From NCBI GenBank assembly GCA_015680685.1, contig MNCI01000885.1:46216-110215 (forward strand): a stretch of 64,000 bases of DNA, given 5' to 3'. The translations under genes were made by a program, and so were the position numbers. This DNA is from Gnetum montanum (taxonomy: Eukaryota; Streptophyta; Gnetopsida; Gnetales; Gnetaceae). The notes under the pieces are model-generated. The model was not told the DNA's origin and did no database searches. It worked only from the letters and a program-made list of their open reading frames with translations. Below are positions 1 to 11,126 of this stretch, in pieces (position 1 is the stretch's first letter; every line of letters starts with the position of its first letter).

Positions 1-491
1 ATGAGTAACCGATTCCTTAACTAGCTGTACACACCTGTAGATGCTCGTAGCTAAGTCGTACTCACACCGTGCTGTGAAAGCAATAAATAACATGGAATAA
101 ATAACAATAAATAAACTAAGTGAATGTTGCAATGATGAAGTAATCTCGATCTTTATTGCCGGTCATGTGCGTGTCCAAGTATGGCACACTAGAATAAAGA
201 CACCGTACAATTACATTCACCACACTACGGGCAGACACGGGAAAAAATTCTAACTCTGGAGGGATCAAACTGCCAGAGCTTCACTACACTAAAACTGGGA
301 TGGAAATGAGGGAGAGCCGCCTCTTATTTATAGAAATTGCAGCTGACTGCGATATCGCGTACGCGCGTATGATACATCACATACGCGATATCGCGGCCCA
401 TGATACATCGTGACCCATGATACAATGTGGGTGCCTTATCATGGGTGCCTTAACGCAGCCGCCAGCACTATGAGCAATTCATGTCTCATCA
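1..491 (-). mobile_element. Partial LTR, family A-like, minus strand
   Basis: On the minus strand this starts TGATGAGACATG at 491 and runs off the left edge. Positions 120-240 match the reverse complement of the R/U5 part of the E1 LTR (about 5815-5940), including the paired 'aataaag' segments and the 'ttgcaatg' block. A minus-strand TATA box (TATAAATA) lies at 325-332. The U3 carries CpG-rich palindromes: gcgatatcgc at 349-358 and cgcgatatcgcg at 384-395. CpG retention marks it as much younger than the other LTRs here. No polypurine tract abuts 491, so it is probably the 5' LTR of an element extending left, or a solo LTR. Confidence 0.8.
349..395 (-). promoter_or_regulatory. CpG-bearing U3 palindrome pair
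   Basis: Two copies of the perfect palindrome gcgatatcgc (349-358, 385-394; the second extends to 12 bp), with alternating gcgc/acgcgc between them, sit just upstream of the minus-strand TATA box. Family A LTRs elsewhere have tgatatca in the same place, which is what cgatatcg becomes when both CpGs deaminate. Confidence 0.6.
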
Positions 492-726
492 CTTGTGCTG
501 CCACTCTGTTACTATCCATGCCTATCTAAAATCCTTGTTGCCAAAAATTTTGGTGTTTTTTCTACCTTTTGTGAACGTATAGACTTGTGATGTACATGAA
601 CACTAATAGGTCTAGTGGTCCACACCTTTCCTAACACCTATGGACACTAGCAAGACTAGTGGTGCATATCTATTCCACTACTCACAAACACTGGTGATCC
701 ACATGTTCTCAGATAGGAAAAATTTG

Positions 727-754
727 AATTTTAAATTAATATTAATTTAAAATT
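727..754. repeat. Perfect 28-bp AT palindrome
   Basis: A perfect inverted repeat without a spacer, centred between 740 and 741, made only of A and T. It could extrude as a cruciform or be the centre of a decayed inverted repeat. Nothing recognisable flanks it. Confidence 0.8.
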
Positions 755-2569
755 TAAATACTAGGTTCTAGAAAAATTTGATCATCCTAGTTAAATTATT
801 GATTTTATAGGGATTGAAATATAAACTAAAAAGTTAAACATGCTAGTTATAGGGTAATATTGGGATTGGTGATCTCTCAAGAATCTCTTAGGAAGTCTTA
901 AAATTTAAGTCTAAATTTTTGAACTTTGAAAGCCCATAACTTTTGATTTTTGAAGTTTTTTTAGTAAATAAATAGTCATTTCCAATATATTTTAGCCTTG
1001 TGGATGCAATGAAGGAGTTAGATCCATCCTATGGAACTCTAAAAATTAATATCCTTGTTCTTAAACTATTCCTTAAGAACCTTGGAAGCATAATTCAACG
1101 TAGCTCGAGTATTTTAATCGAATAGTGAGGTTAGATTGGTCATTTAGTAAGTTGATAATTAGGTCATATTTTAAATCATACCTTAGTAGATCATAACCTA
1201 GATCAACTAACCATGCTTAATATTCTAATCGTTAGGACTAACAAAGTTGAATCTTTTTTCTATCTTAGGCCTTAGGATTAGGTAATTAAGTTATACATAG
1301 AGGTAGATGTAGGACACTAACCCCTAGTTGATCATTAGTTACATTGCCAAAGTCAATGTCCTAAGAGTCAAAAAAAGGTTATTAAGAGTCTATGAAAGAT
1401 AGCCAGACATTACTAACTTAATGAATCAAGTAGTTAGAGAATCTGTTGGTGAACTAAAGATACAAGGAATATTTATACCAATCCAAATAATAAGTAGGTC
1501 ATTTGGCAAACATTGACTATCAGGGAGAATCATTACCTTTTTTTGATAAGGTATATGATATCTACAAGGGAGAATGAGCCAAGAGAGAATTCAAGAACAA
1601 GCATAAATGTCATAGCATACAATGTGCTTGCAAGGTTTCTAGCCAATGAAAGACAAGATCTACTATCTTTACCTTGGACCTTGGATTAACAAAAATATTG
1701 ATATCCATGCATCCTTGTAGAATTACTAGAATCAAATACTCATGTCCTATGCTTATAAGATGTTCTACTATGGGAATTCCTATATCAATTCTTATCTAAT
1801 TTAAGAAAGTTGAGATACGAAGGTATCTACAAGTAAAAAGGTCCTTTTTATGATTTTTCTTTCAAACCAATTATGAAATGCTTAAAAGTAAATCATGTAA
1901 AACGTAAAATGTAAAAAATATAAACTAAGTCATAATGTTGAAATGTATTTATAATCAATATCTATCTTTATTAATAAATCATAGGTACATCTAGGCATAA
2001 CCATTCAAATAAAGACATTGACAATAGATACCAAACACACATTTTAAGTAGGGGAAAGAAGGGGGGGATACTTGTTGATTGCTAAAATTCACAAAAAAAA
2101 AAAAAACTAATAGAGTTTAGGTAAAATTGATAAAAATTAATCAATTTAACCATTTCAAAGCATGTATATATAGTCATATATGAAATTTTCATATACATAG
2201 ATATGTTCATGTAGTGTATATGCTAATGTGTTGAAGCTTCTACATTTGTGCTTTTACGTATATGTATCAATTTGCTTGAATTCTTGACCTCACAATTCCA
2301 AGAAAAGAGCTATGTTAGCATGTCCTAATAATATGTCATATCAACCATAAGTTGACTAGTATCATTTTGAACTAACTTTTTCTATTACCATGTAAGCATT
2401 TCAACTATAGTTTGTTTTACTAAACATTGATTTTCTTACAATGACTATGATGAGACATTGAGTGAAAATTTTGTATCTTTATGTAACATCTGATGCATAG
2501 GATTATTTGTTTGCACTTCAACCTATATTTTGGGCTTCTTTCAAAATTTTGGTGATATATACTTTGAGT

Positions 2570-2808
2570 GTTGCCTCACTTGGTGGGTTGCCACATCTAG
2601 TGTAGTCCTGTACCTTGCATGTTGCCTCACCTAGTATGCTACCACACCTAGTTTGACATTGAATTTTATAGGTTGCCTCACTTGGTGCACTACTACACCT
2701 AGTATGATATTGCACATGGTGTATTGATGTACATAGTACAACACAAAATTGTGCATGTTACCTCACTTAGTGTTGCAATGTCACACATTGTTCACTGCCA
2801 CACCACTT
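2570..2808. repeat. 51-bp minisatellite, about four units
   Basis: Units begin with gttgcctcact or a variant at 2570, 2621, 2672 and 2757. The first two steps are exactly 51 bp; the third is 85 bp because of extra sequence. 51 is a multiple of three, so the minus strand reads as an open 17-residue repeat (pattern YxTRCxxxPSEATxKxQ). I see no start context, homologue or other evidence that it is translated. Confidence 0.75.
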
Positions 2809-3583
2809 TAGTTACAAACCCAATAGACTATAAATAGCCAAGGAATAGAGCTCAAAAGAAATATTTATTTTAATCATTTGCCTTTAAATTTTTTGGTAAG
2901 AGCTTCTACTCCTCCCTTGGGTAAGAATGTTATTTATTTCCCTTTGTATTTTTAAGTAATAGCCTCATTGTGTAATGAAACTCGACTAGAGTGTAGCCAT
3001 GATTTTGCAGCTTGAAACTATTTGGTCAACATAGAGTCAAGTGTTTGCACAATGAATAAAACTCAATTTCATTTCCATAAATTTTTCAATTCTATATTAT
3101 TAAAATATGATAATGATATCTCATTAATGAATTTATTTGTTAAATTTGGAAATTATAATTAAATTAATTCCCTTAAATATATTAGCTTAATTTCTAGAGC
3201 TTGTGATGATTCTACCTTGGCCAATGAGGTCATGCCTATATGCAATGATGTTGGACATTGAGAGCATAATTAAGGACATTTTATCACTTTTGTATGTTAT
3301 TGTCACATGTCTCATAAGGGGTTGTGACACAGTTTGTATGTGCATTAGATTTCTAGGTTACACCTACCCTACAAGGGATTGCAACAAGTTTTAATTATTT
3401 TTGTATTCTTTATCTTTATAAAATACATAAAAAGTATACAAATATTATTTCCTTACCATGGAAACATGAGTTCACGCACTTGTATCATATGTACTAAAAT
3501 ATCTTGATTTATTAAATACAACAATATAGAAAAGTAACCTTTGTAATTCATATTGCTATTATCTTTGATGTTTATGACTAGTT

Positions 3584-3753
3584 CACTACAAAAAAAATTA
3601 ATAGACCTCTTGTAGTCTTAGCTATGAGAGCCTCTATTAGATTATGTATACATCTCATCTACTCTTGTAGATTTTCACTCTTGCAAGAATAATCTTAAAC
3701 CTTCAAAAAAGTAAAATACCATTTTTCACTAATTAATACCATTTTTTGTTGTG
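3584..3753. mobile_element. Possible CACTA-like miniature element
   Basis: Starts CACTACAAAAAAA and ends TTTTTTGTTGTG, an imperfect terminal inverted repeat of the CACTA type (reverse complement CACAACAAAAAA). AGTT lies directly before and directly after it. CACTA transposons normally duplicate 3 bp, and the inner sequence shows nothing diagnostic, so chance is a real alternative. Confidence 0.25.
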
Positions 3754-5587
3754 AGTTAACTATGTCATTAGGGGTTGTTTTAAACTTGAAGCTATATTCA
3801 TAACCAACACATTTTAATTAATGTTAAGCTGGCTAACCATACACAACATTAACAATAATGGGTCACAAAATTTGAAAATAAACAAAATTGAAAATAAATG
3901 CAGTAGGATTTAACTACTTGAACACATCTTAGGTTTAACAACTTTAAAAATAAAATTTCATTTACATCCTACATTACTTGCAAGCCCCATCTATCTTCTT
4001 ATGTTTATCATATGAAAATTCTCTTTTCACATGAACTCAATGATATGAACAAGTTGTTAGTTATGATAAATGTTATTTTTTGTATTCTAAAAATAGCATT
4101 ATTTCTTTTGTAATCAAACCCATTAACTCTACTTTCGAATATGCTAGAAACATCGCAAATCAATGTTTCAATATATTATAAAAATGAAAATCATTTTTTC
4201 AATTAGTCAAATGAATTATACTTTTAATTACTACTTTAAAGTTTCAAAGTGTTGTTATTATATCTAGAATGTTAAAATTTAAGAATATTAAAGTTGATTA
4301 AATATAGGTTATTATATTTCTTTAGCTAATCATCATCATATTATTATCTTAATCCACAATGAGGTGTTAGACTACTAGTAAGACTCTTAATTTGGAAACT
4401 CCAACTTATAGGATCAATTCTAGGAAGTGATGAGTGGTTATAAAGTTCTAATTTGAGTATATATCTTAGGGATAAATATTCTTAAAAAAATTCTGGTTTT
4501 AATAACCCCTAGTTTACATGAGTTCTCTTCAATTTTTAGCTTTATTAAGAGCTAAAGTTTGATGAAAATTTTCACACTTTGGCTAACAATGTTTGACAAG
4601 GTAATGATGTCATTGTCATTATCACACTTTTCATCCAACTCAATTTTAGCCAACTTGATTTTTTTTAAAGCAAAGAAATCTTAATTATAATTTTAACTTC
4701 ATAATTCAAATTACATTGAATAAAAGCATAATACCAAAATGAACAAGTAATATTTTAATAATAAAAAAATGTTAATTATCTTTGTGGCTACTAAAAGCTC
4801 ATCATTGTAATTCCCAAATCTTTTCATAAATGCAATGCTTTAAACTACATAGAAATAGAACTAAGCTATGTTTATGTTAAAATGTAAACTTATTTTGCAA
4901 GTTCCAATGCATTATTCTAATGTGTTATTTTGCAAGCTCCAATGTGTTATTCTAATGCAAGGTAAAATATTTTTCCACATTAATTTCTTCAATTTATTTA
5001 CTCCAACAATATTTCATTTTTTTTCTAAATCATAAAAGATACATTAAAGTGCCTTCTTTTAAATATATATACCTCTCTATGGTGCTTGAAAGAGGACATG
5101 ATATTAAAAAAATAATTGGTATCCTCCAAACCCCCATATCTAGCACATTTATCATAACAAATAATGCCTTGAGCTTATAATAAGGCAAGAGTAGATAACT
5201 CATTAGATACGATCTTATACATAAATAATTTGATTCTTGGTGCTAACGTTTTATAATGTTATCTAGTATATATAAATTCATGATTACTAGGATAATATTG
5301 CTGATAATTGGAGTTTGTTTTGTAAGTTCCTTTATTAATACTTTTACCCATTAAATATACCATTATTTTATGATTTCCATGCATTTCAAAAAAGGATGCA
5401 TTGGTGATTCTTGAGGATAATCTAAGTGACACATCACTATATAAATATTTTTCCTTTATAATTTTATTCCAATGCTCACTTTCATTTCTTACCAAGAAAG
5501 CTTGCCTAGTTACACCTTTTAATTATTTTAGATCCCATCCACCATCAACTTAGCTATGTTTAAAATTAAATAAATTAGCATCATCAT

Positions 5588-6493
5588 TGATAAATCATAT
5601 TTTGATCAGCTACAATATTGAGCATTTGATATTGGAGTTGTGATATTAGATCCTTGATATTGGGGCACAAGCTACGATGTTAAATATCTAATATCATAGA
5701 CATGTGTAGGCCTATTAATACAACACTTAGGCACATGGCCCAAACAAAAATTTTATTCCACCTTAGCAAAAATTTATCAGTTTGTTTATTTATTTTAGTA
5801 CTTAGCACTTAGTAGTGTATGCCCACAGTGTGGTGTGAAGTGATTGTATAGAGTCTTTATTTGAGCATCTTGTACTTGGACACAAATGTGAATGATAATA
5901 AAGATCAAGATTACTTTTCACCATTGCAATATCCACTTAGTTTTTACTATTTACTTAGAATAATGTTAACTATTTTCACTTAGTTTACTAATTATTATTT
6001 TCTTAGTTACTATTTACTTTTCCATGAACTTTACTTTTATTGTTGTTAAGAAAAATGGATACAACTAATTTTGAGCATAAAGTGTGATTGTTTGATAACC
6101 CAATTGTATTATTGCTTGGTTCACATAGAAGTGAGATACTTGGTAATCATAGTGAAAATTACATAAGTCCAAGACATGTGTAGAGAGTTAAGAGCAAATG
6201 TTCAATGCTTAGGCTAGAATAGATTCATTTTTTTTTACTTAAACTTAGAAATCCCTTTCATTTACCTTATGTTTACTAGGAATGAAATGGCCAATACATC
6301 ATTAGTTATCATACACCTCATTGTGATTTAAATCATACACATTGATTTTACTAGCTTACATGGTAAGACAATGATCACAAACTTGAACTAATTAATAGCA
6401 TAATAGCATTGCCTTGTCTATGAAATTTGATTGAGCTACGCATGAACTCTTGTATCTCATATGGTTGGGTGTTGGAATACCCACTGCTCATCA
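5588..6493 (+). repeat. E1 5' LTR
   Basis: Begins TGATAAATCAT and ends CTCATCA, directly followed by the primer site. U3 carries repeated tgatatt/ctaatatc motifs (5620-5700). A degraded TATA (attaata) lies near 5710, and R/U5 contains two 'aataaag' segments near 5860-5900. It differs from its partner at 15500 at about one base in five, so the insertion is old. Confidence 0.9.
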
Positions 6494-6494
6494 T

Positions 6495-6512
6495 TGGCAC
6501 TATTGTTGAGGG
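6495..6512 (+). other. E1 primer binding site
   Basis: tggcactattgttgaggg starts one base after the LTR end and is a mutated version of the tRNA-Asp-type primer site used by Athila-like elements. Equivalent sites follow the 5' LTRs of E2, E4 and E5. Confidence 0.8.
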
Positions 6513-6649
6513 ATAAGTCAATGTATGCTTAATAATTGATTTTTTCAAAGTTTGTTGTATCAAAAACCCAAAGGAAAAATCTTAATTTTTAATAACCCCA
6601 AACAAGTTATGCACACTTAACTAATGTCATAAGTCACAAACATGGCCTT

Positions 6650-7735
6650 AAATAAAGATACATCATTACTTGCCAAGGAGACAAGAAGAAGCAATGATGG
6701 AATCATTGATGAAGAAGAATGGGGGATGCCAATGCAAACAAGAATCACTTATGCTTACACTAATCCTTATCATCTAGAATTCACTTTCATCTTTCATTAG
6801 GATAATCAAATGAGGTGGAGTGACATGTAAGGCAACATAGTCCTACCTGTAGAATGTGCAACACTTAACATGCTCCAGACTACCTTAAGGGAAATGCATT
6901 TGGACCAAATACAGGAAGAGTATCATGTGACTCAACACATGACAAGATGCTATGAACCCACAAAGGAGCAAATGAGGAGAGATGCTACCATGAAGATAAA
7001 ACATGTGCATAGCAAAGGGAAGCAGGTCAACACTTTAGTTGTCTTGGAAGAACTTGTTGTCGATGCATTTATTTCAGAGTAGCTCCACCAAAAACACCCA
7101 TCATTATACTTGAGAAACCTATCAAAGAATAGCTTCATTCCACCTTCATAAAGACACCTAAGGGGAAGGCTACTAACTCAAGGTATAAGTAGGACTCAAG
7201 GCCAAGGGTTCCTACCAAATCCTACAAAGAAGCATGTAAGAGTCATGAAAGGAGAACAAGTCAGCAACATTCTCCTATTATCCTAGCTGCCTCATCATGA
7301 TCATTGATGGACTCCAGGAGAAGAAGGCATAAGTACCATAACTATGATAGAAAAGAAAGGAGGACTCATGATCATCATGACTAATATGCAAGATACTTTG
7401 ACATGAAAGATAAAGAATATGAATGAAGGAGATGAAGGGATCGAAGAGAGGATTAAGAAAGTTATGAGCATATAAGGGGTCATCGCTACAATAGAGAATA
7501 TGAACTTGACCACGATGATGAACCCCTCATGGAAACGCAAAGCATGATAAACATTTAGGATGTTGTCCACATACCAACCAAGCATGTGAGGGATAGTCAA
7601 ATCAAATTGCTAGATATGAACAACATGTTAAGATTTGAAGGATGTTATAATGCTAATCCATAACATAACCTTCAAGTTTTCCATGATGACTACACCATTC
7701 AAAATAGAAAAAGTGGTTAGTAGCATTCAGACTCC
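6650..7735 (+). pseudogene. E1 gag remnant
   Basis: Two blocks align with family B gag. The first is an open stretch at 6870-7082 (MLQTTLREMHLDQIQEEY...), matching the N-terminal MLIKILKKLG..NLHEDY block of E4. The second is at about 7540-7720 (HVRDSQIKLLDMNNMLRFEG), matching the block just before the capsid core of E5. Between them lies an R/H/D-rich linker. The frame then jumps near 7730 to the protease-proximal YYPPKYH block, so the WYxSLExxSIxxWSTMLELF core is deleted: about 1.06 kb is missing relative to E4. Many stops; it cannot make a capsid. Confidence 0.75.
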
Positions 7736-8760
7736 ATAGTATTATCCACCAAAATACCATTGATCAACATCACCAAGAACCAAATCAAACTTGTATGTAC
7801 ATCCACAAATAGCTAATGCTTCAAATCAACATCCAACTCCTTTACCACTAGTGCCACCACCTACTATGTAAGATGAATTGCCATCATTACCATAGCAGAG
7901 AAAATTTGCAACAGTAGTGAACATTCAGATAGAGGATCCTACTAGAAACACTAAGGGTCAAATGAAGAAACATCCTTTATTTAGGAAAATTCCTACAAAG
8001 GTTGGTAGAGTTAGAGCTTCATCAAGAACAACTTCCCCTACCACAAATACTCTTACTACCAACAAGATTCTATCAACATCCAATCCAAACATGCAAATTG
8101 TCATGCTTACAAAAATCATTATAGATTGGATAAAGGTAGGGCCACTTCCTTAGAAGAGAATTGATCTAGGAATTTCTTTTATTTATCTATGAGTATTTGG
8201 AAATCTACCATGCAAAGCTCTGTTAGACTTAGGTTCTGGGATGAATTTGATCTTTTATGAAACATATCAAGCATGGAACCTTCCGCCATTGAAGGAATGT
8301 AATATTAGGTTGGAGCTTGTAGATTAATTTTTTGTCATTATGTTGGAATATATTGAGGATGTGGTGACCACTGTCAATGGGTGGTCTTATCAAGAAAATT
8401 TCTTGGTAATTGATGTGAAAGATGCTAATGAGGAATTTCCAATTATCATGTGGAGAGCATGGCTTAGCACAATTGATGCTAAGCTAAGTATGAGAGATAT
8501 ATCTATGAGATATTTAATGAGGATAAGCATGAAGCCATACATATGTAAAAAATCCCATGCATTACTATTGAAAGTAAAGGGTGCAATCATGGATCAACTT
8601 TTCAGAATGTCAACACAATCACCATACCATTCCACAACAATAGTGAAAAATAAATGTGTGCAAAAGAAAGAGCAGAAGCCACTAAATCAAAAGACAAACA
8701 GTGGCCACTAACTAAGAACCTTCAACCATATAAAATATGCATGGAAAAATCTCACTTATT
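7736..8760 (+). pseudogene. E1 retroviral-type aspartic protease remnant
   Basis: Holds the protease signature ALLDLGSGMNLIFYE at about 8217-8262, with the catalytic Asp at 8226-8228 still present. Downstream comes the ...VEYIEDVVTTV-type strand, then FLVIDVKDANEEFPIIMWRAWLSTIDAKL (8400-8495), equivalent to the 'iiLGRPFLaT' flap-end block of Athila/Tat proteases. Two open stretches survive (7917-8153, 8340-8711), split by a stop just before the second. In a working element it would cleave the Gag-Pol polyprotein. The protein ends here: no RT follows. Confidence 0.75.
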
Positions 8761-8999
8761 TATTAATTCCCATTCTTAGAAAACAACCTCAATTAAGGAC
8801 CCAAAAATGAAATTGATAACTCATAATCATACATCAAAAGGAAAAGGGAATAAGAACTTAGACGATCAAAAATCAACTACCATCAATATCACATGGGACA
8901 ATAATAGAAAAGTTAAATTAATAAATATGGTAAGTGCATTACCTAAAGTGTATGATCCAAGAGACCTAGTAATGCATTTTTCAAACACTTCCCCATGAG

Positions 9000-10560
9000 T
9001 TCAATTGTGGCAGAGACACTTTACCTTGATCCCAACATTAATAAGTGCTTTTCCATTTTCTGTTTTACAATTATTTTTACTTTTCCTATTTCTTGATGAA
9101 ATTTTTACTATTCTTTTATATCTTTCACATTCTTTGACATCTTCTTATTCTTTCACATTTTTCATTTCTTAAATTTTTTATATTCTTTAATAATTTTCAA
9201 TTCTTTGACATTTTTCATTCTTTATACCTTTTTCTCACAATTATTACTATCTTTTTCATTTCTTCCATACTTTATTTTTAAACACTTTTTAAATAATTTG
9301 ATTACTAATAAGACACATTACAAGTAAAGGCAAGATGTATTCCAATAAAGTGAAGATTTCTCTATATTATCAAGTCATAAGAAACTGATTATTTAAACAG
9401 TGAGCCCACATCATCCATCCATCCATTCCATTAATAAGAGGTTCTTACCATGGACATAATGATATTCGTTTCTATAATACAACTAAGAATAAACTTATGA
9501 TCATTATGCCTCATCCGAAAAGTGAAGAACCAAGTGGGAATGAAAAGAATGTGACATCAAGGAGATTTGTGGATTCTTTTGGATTATTAGTGTGAGTTCT
9601 ATCATGTTTCTAAGGTTGTATTATATCCTTGTAGATCTAGTGAAAAATGGAAGTAAGAGTAAAATAAGTACTTCCTTAAAAGGTTGATACAAATAAAAAT
9701 AAAAGAGCACAACATAAATTTCTGGGGGTCCCACTAAAAATACATGTTATCCATGCCTAAAGGTAAGCAGCTTCTCAGAAATCTAAAAAATAAACAAAGT
9801 GCCATAAATAAACTCCTCCCTTGGACAATACACTAAGTGACAATACTTCTTACAACATTTATAGTCTTACAATTGTAATTCCAAAATATGAAATGATGTA
9901 ATGTCATTGGAATGTGGTCTGGACTTGGTTTGAATCTTGGACAGAAATGTTAGTGATTTATTTAATTAATAATAAAACATAGGAATTCATTATGCCTATG
10001 GTAAGACACTTCATGTCCCAATTTTTGCAATCCCTTCTAAGTTCATCTCATCTCATTGTTTGAATAGTCATAACTTGTGGTTTTGTGTAACATAATGTTA
10101 TTTTCTCAATTTGGTGGTACTAACATGTGTGTTTTGCTAAATAGGTATGTATTACATTCAACCCCTTAAGTGCCTAAGGACACTTTAGGCATGGCTATAT
10201 AAGGGCATTAACTGCTGGAGCCTACTTTTGGGAGGACCCACTTGTATAACTACTATATCTTATACCTGCCAAGCGATTCCACATCATCTTGGATCTTCCA
10301 ACATCAACAAACATTAATAAACACTTTTCATATCATTTAAACTATATGTTCTCACTACATGAATCCAATAACCTTTTTAATCCATCTTATGAAATTTTGT
10401 AGCTTGAGATTCCTTCTCTATGAATTTCCAATGACAAACTATTGACAAAATATACATATCTTTATCATCCAAACCTTATAAGAAACCTTAAAACCATCCA
10501 GAAATATAAAAGAATCAAAATTCCCCATCAAACCGCTATGAAAAGTGCAAATTTTTGGGC
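9000..10560 (+). other. E1 spacer, RT-integrase deleted
   Basis: No coding sequence. Positions 9050-9300 are a pyrimidine-rich tract like the one after integrase in E4 (34610), E2 (44100) and E5 (53090). 9390-9420 matches the 'ccacatcatccacccatcc' landmark of those spacers. 10100-10250 carries the 'ctggagcctac..gggaggacccact' landmark shared by all copies. The RT-to-integrase segment must have been lost near 9000-9050. Confidence 0.7.
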
Positions 10561-10574
10561 TTTAATAGTGTGTC

Positions 10575-10625
10575 CACACCGATACCTGATCCTTGATGTC
10601 AGGTCCCTAATATTGGGTCTTTTGC
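10575..10625 (+). promoter_or_regulatory. E1 internal U3-like motif block
   Basis: gatacctgatccttgatgtc at 10581-10600, then ccctaatattggg, resemble the E1 LTR U3 (gatattagatccttgatatt). The block sits about 500 bp before the ORF3 start, where E6 has a better preserved version with a TATA box. It is probably a decayed internal promoter. Confidence 0.5.
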
Positions 10626-10834
10626 AAATAAGGGAGATTTTTTAACTTTCCTTCTTTGATTTGAGCTATGACCTCCTAGCTTTCCCAAGCCATATCTTCC
10701 TCGTTACCACTTCAATTTTTGTGATTTTCAAACCTATTTGATCACAAAGTGCTCATCTTAGTCATGGGTGGTGCTAGTAAGGAAAATTTGATTCATTTTT
10801 TCAAAATTTTCTAACACTGAAAGATATCTTATAG

Positions 10835-11126
10835 GTAAGGATGAAGTGAAAATTAAAATTTTTAAGGAACAATAAATCATATTAATGCTAGAATACCTAA
10901 ATAATACTCCTAAGGACATATAACCATAATTATGAGCCACACATGGGGACAAAATGAACAAGTGTAAAGGGTTATAATAAAATTAACACTTAAGGGGTAA
11001 CTTTTTGCAAAAAGTATCTAACTCTATAGTCCTATCAACTAAGAACTTGATATAACTAAAAGTATGAGAAAGGAAGGAAGTTATAAGAACACCTTCTAAT
11101 GATTTCCAATTCTTTAATGATTGTAG
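10835..11126 (+). other. E1 predicted ORF3 leader intron
   Basis: Donor ATAG|GTAAGG at 10835 and acceptor ATTGTAG ending at 11126, immediately before the ORF3 ATG. Similar donor and acceptor positions occur in E4 and E5, with introns of 292-320 nt. Predicted from sequence only. Confidence 0.45.

Larger units (their letters stand above)
492..5582. other. Gene-free AT-rich region
   Basis: About 5.1 kb with no recognisable protein, tRNA, rRNA or retroelement domain on either strand. Open frames stay under 80 codons and show no family resemblance. The stretch holds a 28-bp palindrome (727-754), a 51-bp minisatellite (2570-2808) and a doubtful CACTA-like miniature element (3584-3753). A TATA-like site near 2829 and AATAAA near 3056 could belong to a decayed solo LTR, but I could not find its ends. 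It is the flank into which E1 inserted. Confidence 0.6.

Noticed and set aside
2313-3400. Solo LTR starting TGTTAG, with TATA near 2829 and AATAAA near 3056
   Set aside because: No matching CA end with target duplication and no second copy in the window.
5259-5495. 78-codon minus-strand frame as a small gene
   Set aside because: No homologue recognised, AT-rich, and no promoter or neighbouring exon visible.
7301-7600. 99-codon minus-strand frame, hydrophobic
   Set aside because: It is the complement of the R/H/D-rich gag linker of E1; its membrane-like look comes from that composition.
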